Below, in pieces: positions 1 through 12,365 of a stretch of DNA of 64,000 nt (position 1 is the first letter of the stretch; each line of letters starts with the position of its first letter). The stretch lies in assembly GCA_028023455.1 (NCBI GenBank), contig JAQFVV010000182.1, forward strand, positions 372,001 to 436,000, in the 5' to 3' direction. The notes below the pieces were generated by a model. It had not been told where the DNA came from, made no database searches, and saw only the letters and a program-made list of their open reading frames with translations. The DNA is from Epiperipatus broadwayi (lineage: Eukaryota > Onychophora > Udeonychophora > Euonychophora > Peripatidae). Position numbers and translations under genes: made by a program.

Positions 1-388
1 TTCTTAATATTTGAAGCATATAATTCAATAATTATCTCCAAATCTTAAAGTTTAAAGTTAAGCTCCAGTGGGAAAAAACTCATTGAATCAACATCCTCCA
101 AAAACAAACAATTAAATAAGTAATTTTTATATCTTCTAAGCTATTACAAGAGAAAATTACTATTACAATTTACAAAAAATGCTTATAAATATGCTTATTA
201 ATGATCATAATTGGTACCTATGGGGAAAAAATATATTAAAGAAATTGGACATCATTATTATATACAATTTCAGAAATATTATGTTAATATTTTTTATTAA
301 AAAAGAAATTATTCATTGCTATGAGGATAATGGCAAATTAAGGGCTTCATAACATAGTGGTCAGTATGTTAATCTTCATCACTTTTAC
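1..388. other. AT-rich DNA without recognisable feature
   Basis: No open frame, structured repeat or RNA gene is visible. The stretch is A+T-rich, like most of the window, and ends at the left target-site duplication of the first fold-back element. Confidence 0.6.
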
Positions 389-401
389 AGAAACTCTTCA
401 T

Positions 402-997
402 ATGTAAATGAGCATTTATTTTATATAGCGTCTGTATACACTTGTATTTACATTCAAATATCAGCCTTTCAAGCTAATTGTGCAAATGCTTTGTGAGTGT
501 TAATAATAAATGAATACATTCTCACCAATACAAGATATAGTATTTATGCAGGAATAAAAAGGAATCCTCTTATTCCTACGACTCAAATATTTATATATGA
601 GCAAATCTGAAGTACTGGCAAAGAAAGTGTGACAATAGAACAGTCACTTTCAATTACTCTATACGATGTCTGAATGAATGACATAGATGAAATTGTCTAG
701 AATTTACATATGATTAAGTTTTAGTTGGAATGATGTTTAGTAAATTCTAGACAATTTCATCTTCGTCATTCATTCAGACATCGTATAGAGTAATTGAAAG
801 TGACTGTTCTATCGTCACACTTTCTTTACCAGTACTTCAGATTTGCTCATATATAAATATTTGAGTTGTAGGAATAAGAGGATTCCTTTTTATTCCTGCA
901 TAAATACTATATCTTGTATTGGTGAGAATGTATTTATTTATTATTAACACTCACAAAGTGTTTGCACAATTAGCTTGAAAGGCTGATATTCGAATGT
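402..997. mobile_element. Fold-back element 1, head-to-head, 13-bp TSD
   Basis: Two inverted arms of 259 bp (449-707 and 740-998) are about 95% identical by eye and are separated by a 32-bp loop. An exact 13-bp direct repeat, agaaactcttcat, flanks the element at 389-401 and 998-1010 and is read as the target-site duplication. A 47-bp head (402-448) on the left lies outside the arms, so this is not a simple terminal-inverted-repeat MITE. It looks like one unit plus an inverted partial copy. No open frame is present. The head (catttattttatatag) and the loop-side sequence (gaatgaatgac, then tctagaatttac) recur in the tandem pair at 29477-30019, so this is a repeat family. No hammerhead core is recognised. 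It could be a fold-back DNA transposon, but the TSD length and layout match the ribozyme elements nearby. Confidence 0.75.
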
Positions 998-1010
998 AGA
1001 AACTCTTCAT

Positions 1011-3514
1011 GTTTTGGAGCTGTAGTGGATTGATCTAAAGACTGATGGATCAATTCAATTCTGTTATTTCTAGTATTCAAATGTCTTATGATTTTATTCC
1101 ATTATTCTTACTTTAACTAAAGATTAATGTCTGAGTTGAAACTAGATTTTTTAGAGTGATAAGCATTTCTCCAATTGACTTGATTTTTTTCAGTCAACAA
1201 GCTTATGAACAAACTACACATTTTTTTATTGGCCTAAAAATCCATCAATCTTCTTCATTTAAACTAATGCAACTCCTCCCATATTCCAATTCTAGAAAGG
1301 GTATTTTGACATTCCTTTTAACAAGAAATCATTGGAGCTGAGAGGAGATAGTTAATCTGATAGAAAATCATTATGATATTCAAGCACTGGAAATAATAGA
1401 TTGAGCTTCAAATATATAATTCAGCACCTATGCAAAAAATGCAGAAGGCAGTGCAATGTAGATTAAAACTTATATTTTTACTGAAAATAAACCAAAGTAT
1501 AATAAAAGAAGACAGACCAGTGGTTCTCAGCCTTCTTTTGGTTATACTCTACCTATGCATCTCTAATATCCTGATTCCCCACCCCCCATGATATATAATT
1601 CTTATTGTTCAAAACATGAAATCTTCATGTGAAAGAAGCCTAAAAGGCCATTAATGAAAGAAAAGTTGAAGTAGAATGGAGTTTTAAACCACTTAACTTG
1701 ATCCAAGTAACAATGGAAAGGTAAGGAGTGAAAGTTATCTAAACAGAAAAAACACCCAGAAAAACAAGTATGAAAAAGGGAAACTTACAATATAAGAATA
1801 ATTTGCAGGCTTTAAAATTTATTGTTAATAACTATTTTGTTTAAAGTCACTATTAATAACTCATTTTTGAATTGTCTTTTTTAAAAATAAAATTGTTCCC
1901 TGTGGAACATGTGCTCCATATTGGGAATCACTGAGATAGAAAGTTCAAAATATTTGCTCATCTGGTCTTAGAACTAACTATTTTGAAAAGTGACAAAATG
2001 TCATGTATGTGAAACTTTAAACAATTACATTTAATTCAAAAATTATAACAAATTATTTACATTATATAAAAACAATGTTATAAAAAATACAATTTTATAG
2101 CAATGTTTATTATATTTATAAATAAATAATGTAAGGAGTCAATTGTCCTTTTTTAAAAAAATCAAAAATATAATTTAAGAAAGTATTTTAAAATAGTTAA
2201 AAATTCATTCTTTTGATCAATAATAAAAAAAAAAAAATGTAGATGTCTATAACATCTCTGAGTAAATAATTTACTGCTCTGCATTGAAAGAAAACAGTTG
2301 GAATAAAATAATCATTAGAAAACTTGAAAAGAAAATTTATACAAAACATAATTTAGATTTAATAAAGAATGTTTTAAATTATTAAATATGAGTATATATA
2401 AAATTTTCAAACTTAACAAAAGTACATTAAATATTAATCTTATTTGGCACTCAACTTACTAACTATACAATTATTTCACAGAATTATATAATGACTATTA
2501 GCTTAACTACAGATTTAATAAGCTTCACATAAGCATAGCCAAATATATACAAGAGTAAGAATTTTTTATGCTGTAATTAGCATATTCACTTACTGTGCCT
2601 ATGACCTGGGTTCAAATTTTAAAAACTTGGAAAAAGATTTTATTGATGTTGAAATTTTTCAGCAAACTAAAACGTTGGTAATTAGGCCATTAATAATTAT
2701 CTGGCTATTCATAGTCAAATAATAAAATAAAAATAAAAAAACTATAAAATAAACCCACTACTGATAGAAAATTGATTTTATTGAGGAATAATGCTTTTTC
2801 TACTTTAAACAAAAGATTGTAAAGGTCTTTGCACTGCAGTGAGATATTTAAGCTTATCTATATACACCACGAACCACTTATTCATGCTACCTGATTTGAA
2901 GCTCATCTGTGAATCGCTAAAATCTGTGGTCAGTACTGAACCATAATTTTTTTTAAAAAAAAAACTTATTTACAGTAAACACATTTTAAATATGTGTAAC
3001 GTATTTACAATACAATTTGATTTAAAATTATATATAAATATTAAGATATTAATAAAATTTTAATTAACAAAAAAATATACAATATGCAATTTAACACATT
3101 ATTCATATATATATACTACGATATTTTTTAATATGTCTGTATAACTATGAAACAAATATTTAAAAATTATTAAATGTATTAAGACACCAATAAAAGTATA
3201 ATCTCCATGATTTATTTTCTTTCTTCTTGTAATGATGAATGGCGATGATGAAATGCAAAAGATACAATTTTAAATGATTTTAAATTGGTAAATTTAAGTG
3301 CCTGCCTGTCCATAATGTAAAAGTATCAGTAGCCATTTCCTGTGATGGTTAGCGATGGCAGCAAGCATTTGCAATGGGAATTAAAAGATTAAAAAATGTT
3401 TTCCCACTAATTTATGTTTTTATTTAGCTTTTTTTTTTTTTGAGTCATGAATCGTGGAGATTTGAGAAAGTAGATATGGGAGTTCTATACTATATTACCG
3501 ATCGAGAAAAAAAC
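1011..3514. other. AT-rich DNA, mostly featureless
   Basis: There is no supported gene. A 61-codon frame at 1156-1341 has no recognisable similarity. Around 2571-2625 there is a weak tRNA-like pattern (ttagcatatt, then gggttcaaat), too decayed to call. Confidence 0.5.
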
Positions 3515-3527
3515 AAAAACATGGTAA

Positions 3528-4060
3528 ATATATCAAATTTATTAAGTGCAAACAGATAACATTGTAATAATGTGAAAGCTAAAATCGTCAACAGATACGC
3601 TTTAAACATGCTTATGCGACAGCCAATCAGATGCAATAATGACAGCACATGGACCTCTCAATTCTCAAACACATGTCAGAACTATAAGAAAAAGATGGGA
3701 CCCACCTTCTTCTATGCCTCAATTTATATATAAATAAGCTAGACTCAAGCATTTTGAACTAAGAGTGTGAAGCTTAAATACTTTCACATTTAATTCACTA
3801 CATATTATATATAGATAAACAACGCGAAATCTTTCGATTTACTACAAAGCAATTTTTTTTTAAATCTAATGAAATGATATTAATAAATGTAAATATATCA
3901 AATGTGAAGGTATTTAAGCTTCACACTCTTAGTTCAAAATGCTTGAGTCTGGCTTATAGTTCTGACTTGTGTTTGAGAATTGAGAGGTCCATGTGCTGTC
4001 ATTATTGCATCTGATTGGCTGTCACATAAGCATGTTTAAAGAGTATCTGTTGAAGGTTTT
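3528..4060. mobile_element. Fold-back element 2, head-to-head, 13-bp TSD
   Basis: The inverted arms are 3588-3791 and 3900-4053. The left arm carries about 50 extra bases (roughly 3690-3740) that the right arm lacks. An exact 13-bp direct repeat, aaaaacatggtaa, flanks the element at 3515-3527 and 4061-4073. As in element 1, the left end has a head outside the arms (3528-3587). The element is non-coding. The arm motif agagtgtgaag and the following region resemble part of the 29477-30019 units, suggesting distant relation. No hammerhead core is seen. Confidence 0.75.
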
Positions 4061-4073
4061 AAAAACATGGTAA

Positions 4074-5940
4074 GTAAACCTTTATTAAGATTAGATATTC
4101 TTTTGAAAAATTTGAATATTGATAAGTACGTTGTAAATACTATATATTTTAAAATTCTCATTATACTTTACTAAAATCAATTTTTTCCATTAACTTTCAG
4201 CAGAACTGTGTCTATTATTAAAAAACTTCAGTTCATTATGTTTTATATTATTTAAATCAAGTGCACAAAATATGAGCAAATTATTTTTTTTAAAAATAAT
4301 TTTATTTGTGTGTAATTACACATTCAGTTACAATAGATGACGATCTGCAATTCCTTCCTTATATTTTTCATTCAGACTACTGATTTAATTTAATTGTGAT
4401 CAGTTTTATTATGCCATATATTTTAGAACAATTTATTTCATTAACTATGATTCATGATTCATTCAAACTATTCAAAGTTTTACTTTTTTTTTCTTTTTTA
4501 TAAGAATTAATAATCTATTTATACATAGTATGTATTTTTAAATTAAGCCAGAACGAAAACTCACCCACATATATACAGATACATTATGTTATACAGTCAG
4601 CGTAAGTAAATATATATTAATACATACAAGGAAGACTAATTAAATGTAAGCAAAACGAAAAGTATGTACAATATTAAATATATATATATATTACTCTTAA
4701 ACCATCCATTGAGTATTATAATATTCAGAGCAAAATATATATAAAAATTTTATGCATTGAAAAAAAAAGTTTCCTTCAAATATAATCTTTTTCCAATAGA
4801 CTGACTATTTCATTTATCCATCAAATCTGATCTTAATCCTTTTATGCATTCTGTACTTCTATTTCTTTTTGTTTTCTCCAAAAGCAATCTATAGGCTTTG
4901 AAGTCTTAAAACAGATTTGGTAGTTCATAATTTATAGGTAATATCTTTTCATATGCTTGTAATTTCTTTAATGTTTTTTTTTTTTAATTGTCAAAATATG
5001 TTCAAGTAAAATTTTGTTTTACATAAAGGAAACTTATCAATAAATAAGATTTTTTTCATGTCAGTCAATACATTGTAAATATCTTATGCTTAAAATTCTC
5101 GGACCACATTCATATGCATTCATAATGTATTTCATGCCACATGGAAATCAATATGCTGTTTGTTATTCTGTATTTGATTTTGCTTGAATTTTTGTTAAAT
5201 TTATGGATTTTTTTAAATTATAGTAAAATTCATCTGATTTTATTTCTCAATAAATTTATATGATTAGTGAAAAATTATCAGAATGAAGCAGCTGAGATAG
5301 TGGTGGACTTGAGAATATGGCACGATTAATAAATGCAATAAAGGAGTAAGGGTTTCATTATCTGAGACAAATGTATACAGAATATCATCAATAAAATGAT
5401 AGTATGAGTTAAACCATAAATTGTCACTTGAGAAAAGCAAAGGGAGATAAAAATAATTTATTGTCATGATAAAAATAGAAATATTCTACCAATATCTCTA
5501 ATGTATGCTGTGTTAAATATTACAATATCTCTAATGAAATTTAGCAGCAGTGGACAAATGTATTTGCATTTAGTTTGCTTTTTTTTGTTTCAAACATAAC
5601 TGCAAAACATGAGAAAATCTTTTAGTTATGAGGAATATATGGAAAATCATGGTTAAATTATACAGAAATTATCTTTGAAAATTTTAAAAACAATACAAAA
5701 AATGTTCAAAGAACAAAAGATATGCCTTTGTCTAGATATACTTTGAAAGATAAAATCTTGAAAATGGTTATTTCTTTGGATTAAATTTCTCTTTGTTTTT
5801 GGTGAGAATATTGACCTAATTGATCAGGTTGTTTAGCTTTTATTTCTTATAGTGCTGAGAATAATGTAAAAAAACAATCAGTTTAATATCATTTGTAACC
5901 ATAACAAAAGGGATACAGTTCTAAATGAACTAGCTGAAAG
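4074..5940. other. AT-rich DNA, nothing identified
   Basis: Only short random open frames occur, such as 5264-5467 on the minus strand, with no similarity I recognise. Short TA runs occur near 4680-4695. Confidence 0.5.
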
Positions 5941-6190
5941 AGAAATAAATATTTCCACAATTGTACCCATAAATATTGATTATGCTAACAGAATCATTTA
6001 AGAGGAAATTGGGTTTTTTCAATGTATTTACCAAACATATTGGACATTCAATTTTGGGTTTTCATTGCATTATACATCAGCAAGTTTTATATGCCAAGAC
6101 TAGTTTCAAATTATTGGAAGATATTGAGTCTTGTAAAAAAAAGTCACACATTATATCAATTTATATCTGCATGTTTTTTAAATAAATTAA
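5941..6190 (+). pseudogene. hAT-type transposase-derived fragment
   Basis: The frame at 5976-6185 contains HCIIHQQVLYAK. This closely resembles a conserved stretch (HCIIHQ-x-LCxK) in hAT-transposase-derived proteins of the GTF2IRD2/ZBED type. The fragment is short, has no believable start, and is followed by unrelated AT-rich DNA. A further open stretch at 6473-6670 could be a downstream part but shows no diagnostic motif. It is a dead scrap of a DNA transposon. The assignment rests on one motif, so it is moderate at best. Confidence 0.4.
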
Positions 6191-7904
6191 ATTTTTTAGA
6201 TTAAATGAGATAAACTCATGTCCAATAATGTTTTTAAGTAATTAAGTTATAGAATTTTTTTTTTCAAAAATTGCCAAGAGGATAAAGTTATATATTTTTT
6301 TATATATATTAAGAAAACCCATTGAAAATTATTATCAATTAAGGTATGATGTTATTTAATGATTGACCAATTTATTGTTGTTGTTTTTTTTTACTGATTT
6401 GCACTTACATTTAAATGAATGAAATGTTAAACTCTAAGTTCTATTTAATGAAGTTTTATTTAATGAAAACATTTGAAGCTAAATGATAAATTTTCAATCC
6501 TGACATTATTTTTACAGCTACAAATATTTTCCAAATATATAGGAATAAAATATTTTCATTCAGAATCTTATGAAAAACCAAGTCAAATTAAATTGATCCA
6601 AAATTTTTCTGCAAATATTCAATCAATAATCAGTTTTTTTCAAGATTTATACAGTTCAAATAGTTCATAGAAACATTAAAATTTATTTTATATCCACATA
6701 CAGCATCAGCAGAAACTCAGTTTGAAGAAATTTTAAGTAGTCGAATTTGGAGATATAGAAATGCAATTAATTTTCAATTCAGTTCTATATAAAAGCAAAA
6801 ATATGTCGATTTGAGATATGGCACAAAAATAATTGGAAACAATCAATTATTGGGTATAATTTTAAAAGTACAAAAGAAAATAATTAGAACTTATAAAATC
6901 ATTCTGTAAATCTTTAATTGTTTAATTAAGAAAAGTGAGGGCTATATTATCAATTTTTTCCTCTTCATATATTTATGGGTCTATATTTTTCAAAATAAAT
7001 TTGATAAAAGATGGTTTAAAAAATAGAAAGATTGGTAAACCTATTTGATATGTATTATTAAAAGTGATAAAATATGAATCTGATATAAAGCATTTGGCAT
7101 TCAATGTATAACAATAAAGATCTTATTAATAAATAATTGATGTTTTTTACATGACAATTTATATTATGTTACAATTTAATATTTATAATATTTTATGTTA
7201 ATTTTTAAAATTGTTTCATTAAAATTTTGCAATTATTAATTTTTTTCCTTATTAAAAACTTTTGGTGCATCATCAATTTGATATGTATTATTTGCAAATT
7301 TTGAGAGCTAAAGTTATTTTAGAAATTCAACTATTTTTTCTTCACTTCTATTACTTGTATTTTTTTTAGAAGTTTTAAAATTATACTCAATTACATTTTA
7401 AAACTTTATAATCTGCTTTTAAAACAATTGCTTGTAATCCAGGATTTATTTATTCTTTTAACAGCAAAATAAGTAGCAATAGCATTTTAAGAAAACTTTA
7501 TCTGGTGCAATAGGATAATTTTCTTTTTGTAAATTATTCCACTTTTCACATTTTCAAAAACATATTCTACTCTTAAATATTTTATACATTTTTAATTATT
7601 TTTCTATTTCCTAGTTTAAACGTTTTATGCTTTACACATGCATACACACATGTATAAACCATGCACGATTCTAAAACATTAAAAAAATAAATTGCAGAAA
7701 CATGCTTTTAATTACTTTAATATAGTCTTTCTCAAGTGCATAGATTATAATAAATGAAATAATTCCCATCATTCATACCTCATGTTATTTCCCATATATA
7801 ATAAATTTTTACATTAGCTCTTTGTCAACTGAGCAAATTATTTATTAATTTTGTTAATGAAAATAGTTTCTTATATTTTCTTCTTTTGATTCTTTTTTTT
7901 CACA
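6191..7904. other. AT-rich DNA, nothing identified
   Basis: No gene, RNA or structured repeat is recognised. Confidence 0.5.
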
Positions 7905-8110
7905 TAATATTTTTATTTTATTCAATTTGAAGACTAAATCTCTATTACATTTTAATTCATGGTCATTAAACACAGAAGTTATTTGAGCATTGTTCATTTT
8001 ATATGCTTTAGCTCTATCATATAATAATTGATATTCTTTAAATTAAAAACCATAAACTAAAATGTAATAGAGATTCTTTGCTCAAATTGAATATGATAAA
8101 ATATTACTTG
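7905..8110. repeat. Small inverted-repeat element
   Basis: The sequence from 7905 (ttattcaatttgaag, then tctctattacatttt) recurs inverted up to about 8106 (aaaatgtaatagaga, then caaattgaat). The arms are about 55 bp and imperfect, around an 80-bp middle. No coding capacity and no clear TSD were seen. It is MITE-like or a decayed fold-back element. Confidence 0.45.
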
Positions 8111-8220
8111 AAGAGAGAAATAATAAAACTAAAAAAAAAAAAAAGCTATTTTTATTATCATATAAAATAATTTATTTTTTGATAAAAAGCTAATGTGAAA
8201 ATTCATGAAACATGGGGATT

Positions 8221-8509
8221 TAAGTCACTAAACATCACATGATTACCATTTCTTATGCTTGCTTATAACTGTTATTAAAACAGGCAAAACTCTCTATACA
8301 TATTGCCATTCATCAATGGATGCCAGATCTAGGTGCAGTGTTCTCAAATCCAAAGCTCCTCACTGATGAAGGCCACAAGCCAGAAACTACTCTGGGGATA
8401 TTGGATGAGTAGGCATTAGATGGGGATTTTATGCACAAGCCTTCTGAAATCCATAGATTACTCTGGTTTGCATTGACTGGCAATATGTATAGAGAGTTTT
8501 GCCTGTTTT
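8221..8509 (+). mobile_element. Retrozyme-like element, HHR family B, short copy
   Basis: This is a family B copy related to 16603-17400. The left part is an inverted partial copy. The clearest inverted pair is 32 bp, 8277-8308 with 8478-8509, exact. The middle carries a plus-strand hammerhead (8358-8397). A probable decayed TSD is at 8208-8220 (aaacatggggatt) and 8510-8522 (aaacatggagtat), 10 of 13 matching. There is no open frame. It is shorter than the 16.6-kb element because the full internal unit is missing. Confidence 0.7.
8358..8397 (+). ncRNA. Type I hammerhead ribozyme, family B
   Basis: Stem I is cctca (8358-8362) with tgggg (8393-8397), which includes one G-U pair. The core box ctgatga is at 8363-8369. 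Stem II is ggc/gcc around a five-base loop, then gaaa. The expected cleavage site is after c8392. Stem III is cuacu instead of the family's cuagu, which breaks its self-complementarity, so activity may be reduced. Confidence 0.75.
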
Positions 8510-8522
8510 AAACATGGAGTAT

Positions 8523-10088
8523 GATATGAAATAGAATATGATCGGAATTAAGGCACTTATTATTATCTATATTTGTTGCATTTTATATGGATATTATATA
8601 TGCACTATATTCATTAGTAACCATTCTAAAATTGCAAAAAAGAGGGAGGGAGATTTAAAATGAGTCTTGCAAAGATGTTACAAACTACTACATGAATCAC
8701 AAATATTAACATACACAGTATTACATATGAATTTACCTCTTTAGTCTGATAATTTGACATCTCAAAATATTATTTTAATAATTTATACTGCAAATATTTC
8801 TGAAAAACTTCACCTTTCTTATTTGTTTCTCAAATGTACTATGTAATCAGGAATATTATTATAAATAAAATCATTCAATAGTTATCTCTTTATAATTATA
8901 ATATTTGTAACATAAATTGGGTCTACCTATTCCATAAAAGTCATATTAAAATCTATCACAAAATTACTTTTTTAGAAGTGTACTACTCTTTTTGTGCTTT
9001 ATATATTTTTATAATTATATATTTAACATTATAATATTAGTAGCAACAGTTCAGATATAGAAGAAATTTATGTAGAAGTTATTGTGATGTAAACAAGTCA
9101 ATAAATCGAATGCTTATATATGATCCAAGTTATAGTTGGCTTTATTCTGTATTTTTTGTTTATTGAATAGAGTTATATTTTTAAAATTCTTCAATTTGTG
9201 TTACACCCAAAAAATATAATAGCTGAAGTTGTTACATCATTATGATATAAAAACTTTCAATTGTTAAATGCAGTTGCAATGCAATAGAATTGGTTTTGCA
9301 CTTCAACATTCAAGGGTATTTTACCTATCTAAAAGGAAATATTTAAACTGATTCATTTCATCAAGTTGATAAGAACCAAATACATACATTGCTTAAGATT
9401 TTTTTTCATTAATTGAGGATAATGCAAATGAGATTTTTAAATATTATTTCTAAAGCAAAAGTTTTTATAACTTGTATTTAAAATATTAAAAAACACTTTG
9501 TAAAAAAGATAAGAAAATGAAGTGAAACCGGTATCACAATTTGGATGCCTGCTCATAGATCTGCCTATAAAGTGTTCCACAAACTACTAACATAAAAATA
9601 ACCATCAAAATAGAAATTAATTGCATCTTTGTTTATTATCCATTTTTATTTTAAATATTTCAAAATTTTCCACCATCATTAGCAATGCTTTCTTTCATTC
9701 TAACATGTAAAAGCAATATAATAGAAATAAACTTTGGTGAGCAACTAGATAATTTCAAGCACTGCCACAACTTATTTAACTATTTATGTCAGATATTTTG
9801 CCTAAATTTATAAAAGTAATATATAAATTTTCTTTATGTATGTGTGTTTGCTTCTGGCAAGAATGCTTTTTGTTTTTCTATAAAGTACATTGCGTTACTG
9901 AGATCCATTTGTGAATGTCTGGAAGCAACTTATTTAATAAAATCTGTGAAAATATTTTTACTGTAATAGATAATAATATATTATTGCCAGATTTTTAAAA
10001 ATTCTTTTTTTTTTTGTAAATTGAGATTTAAATGTTTTATGAATATGTACAGTTTTTTTAATGTCTATTAATTTTGACATTAACGTAT
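8523..10088. other. AT-rich DNA, nothing identified
   Basis: No coding, RNA or repeat feature is supported up to the left TSD of the ribozyme array. Confidence 0.55.
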
Positions 10089-10215
10089 TAATATGTTTTT
10101 AAATTGATAAAAAAATCAAGTCAGATGACCTAATTTTAATAAAGCTCCTATTTACAAATGTTATATATAGAGTAAGTTAAAAACAAACTCTTATGAAGCT
10201 TCAAAATACCCTCAA

Positions 10216-10255
10216 CCTCAGACCGCGGTTTCTGCCTCTAGCGTCATCAGTGAGG
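10216..10255 (-). ncRNA. Type I hammerhead ribozyme, family A copy 1
   Basis: On the minus strand stem I is CCUCA (from 10255-10251) with UGAGG (10220-10216). CUGAUGA is from 10250-10244. Stem II is GC/GC around UAGAG with a C-A juxtaposition at its base, then GAAA. Stem III is the self-complementary ACCGCGGU, then C at 10221. Predicted cleavage is between 10221 and 10220. A further CCC/GGG pairing beyond an internal loop extends stem I. Confidence 0.85.
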
Positions 10256-10583
10256 TGCTAGGGAATAAAAATACTAGAACTAGTCCAGCATTTTATCAAT
10301 GCCTAACTATTGAGAAGAAAATCTGAAACTTTCAGACATTTAAATGTCCAAAAATCCAGCTATCTAACTCAAATAGCAGTATGGGACTGAACTAAGTTCA
10401 GATACACCATATATTAATAGCTCTAGCAATATAAAATCGCCAAAGCATTAATAGCAAAAAACTAAAATTAAATTGATAAAAAATCAAGTCAGATGACCTA
10501 ATTTTAATAAAGCTCCTATTTACAAATGTTATATATAGAGTAAGTTAAAAACAAACTCTTATGAAGCTTCAAAATACCCTCAA

Positions 10584-10623
10584 CCTCAGACTGCGGTTTC
10601 TGCCTCTAGCGTCATCAGTGAGG
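10584..10623 (-). ncRNA. Type I hammerhead ribozyme, family A copy 2
   Basis: Same layout as copy 1. Stem III reads ACCGCAGU, so one base of the self-complementary octamer has changed. Stem I and the CUGAUGA and GAAA boxes are intact. Confidence 0.83.
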
Positions 10624-10953
10624 TGCTAGGGAATAAAAATACTAGAACTAGTCCAGCATTTTATCAATGCCTAACTATTGAGAAGAAAATCTGAAACTTT
10701 CAGACATTTAAATGTCCAAAAATCCAGCTATCTAACTCAAATAGCAGTATGGGACTGAACTAAGTTCAGATACACCATATATTAATAGCTCTAGCAATAT
10801 AAAATCGCCAAAGCATTAATAGCAAAAAACTAAAATTAAATTGATAAAAAAATCAAGTCAGATGACCTAATTTTAATAAAGCTCCTATTTACAAATGTTA
10901 TATATAGAGTAAGTTAAAAACAAACTCTTATGAAGCTTCAAAAATACCCTCAA

Positions 10954-10993
10954 CCTCAGACCGCGGTTTCTGCCTCTAGCGTCATCAGTGAGG
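10954..10993 (-). ncRNA. Type I hammerhead ribozyme, family A copy 3
   Basis: Identical to copy 1 in all core and stem positions. Confidence 0.85.
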
Positions 10994-11321
10994 TGCTAGG
11001 GAATAAAAATACTAGAACTAGTCCAGCATTTTATCAATGCCTAACTATTGAGAAGAAAATCTGAAACTTTCAGACATTTAAATGTCCAAAAATCCAGCTA
11101 TCTAACTCAAATAGCAGTATGGGACTGAACTAAGTTCAGATACACCATATATTAATAGCTCTAGAAATATAAAATCGCCAAAGCATTAATAGCAAAAAAC
11201 TAAAATTAAATTGATAAAAAATCAAGTCAGATGACCTAATTTTAATAAAGCTCCTATTTACAAATGTTATATATAGAGTAAGTTAAAAACAAACTCTTAT
11301 GAAGCTTCAAAATACCCTCAA

Positions 11322-11361
11322 CCTCAGACCGTGGTTTCTGCCTCTAGCGTCATCAGTGAGG
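11322..11361 (-). ncRNA. Type I hammerhead ribozyme, family A copy 4
   Basis: Core as in copy 1. Stem III is ACCACGGU, a change on the 5' side of the octamer. Confidence 0.83.
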
Positions 11362-11690
11362 TGCTAGGGAATAAAAATACTAGAACTAGTCCAGCATTTT
11401 ATCAATGCCTACCTATTGAGAAGAAAATCTGAAACTTTCAGACATTTAAATGTCCAAAAATCCAGCTATCTAACTCAAATAGCAGTATGGGACTGAACTA
11501 AGTTCAGATACACCATATATTAATAGCTCTAGCAATATAAAATCGCCAAAGCATTAATAGCAAAAAACTAAAATTAAATTGATAAAAAAATCAAGTCAGA
11601 TGACCTAATTTTAATAAAGCTCCTATTTACAAATGTTATATATAGAGTAAGTTAAAAACAAACTCTTATGAAGCTTCAAAATTCCCTCAA

Positions 11691-11730
11691 CCTCAGACCG
11701 CGGTTTCTGCCTCTAGCATCATCAGTGAGG
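11691..11730 (-). ncRNA. Type I hammerhead ribozyme, family A copy 5
   Basis: Core as in copy 1, but the first base of stem II is U instead of C. This turns the usual C-A juxtaposition next to GAAA into a U-A pair. Confidence 0.85.
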
Positions 11731-12058
11731 TGCTAGGGAATAAAAATACTAGAACTAGTCCAGCATTTTATCAATGCCTAACTATTGAGAAGAAAATCTG
11801 AAACTTTCAGACATTTAAATGTCCAAAAATCCAGCTATCTAACTCAAATAGCAGTATGGGACTGAACTAAGTTCAGATACACCATATATTAATAGCTCTA
11901 GCAATATAAAATCGCCAAAGCATTAATAGCAAAAAACTAAAATTAAATTGATAAAAAATCAAGTCAGATGACCTAATTTTAATAAAGCTCCTATTTACAA
12001 ATGTTATATATAGAGTAAGTTAAAAACAAACTCTTATGAAGCTTCAAAATACCCTCAA

Positions 12059-12098
12059 CCTCAGACCGCGGTTTCTGCCTCTAGCGTCATCAGTGAGG
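12059..12098 (-). ncRNA. Type I hammerhead ribozyme, family A copy 6, at inversion junction
   Basis: Core and stems are as in copy 1. The direct array ends exactly with the outer base of stem I (tgagg, 12094-12098). The inverted copy begins at 12099, so the distal part of stem I is replaced by other sequence. Confidence 0.83.
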
Positions 12099-12365
12099 TA
12101 AATAGGAGCTTTATTAAAATTAGGTCATCTGATTTGATTTTTTATCAATTTAATTTTAGTTTTTTGCTATTAATGCTTTGGCGATTTTATATTGCTAGAG
12201 CTATTAATATATGGTGTATCTGAACTTAGTTCAGTCCCATACTGCTATTTGAGTTAGATAGCTGGATTTTTGGACATTTAAATGTCTGAAAGTTTCAGAT
12301 TTTCTTCTCAATAGTTAGGCATTGATAAAATGCTGGACTAGTTCTAGTATTTTTATTCCCTAGCA

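Noticed and set aside
660-760. Hammerhead core in fold-back element 1 (tctgaatgaatgac ... gaaattgtc)
   Set aside because: The box has extra bases compared with CUGANGA, stem I does not pair, and stem III is too short. Kept only as a hypothesis in the findings.
2571-2625. tRNA-like pattern (ttagcatatt ... gggttcaaat)
   Set aside because: No pairing acceptor, D or anticodon stems. The boxes alone are common by chance in AT-rich DNA.
10103-12098. Reading the 368-bp array as a CRISPR-like or ordinary satellite array
   Set aside because: Units are continuous with no spacers. The exact TSD and the terminal inverted copy indicate insertion as a single mobile unit.
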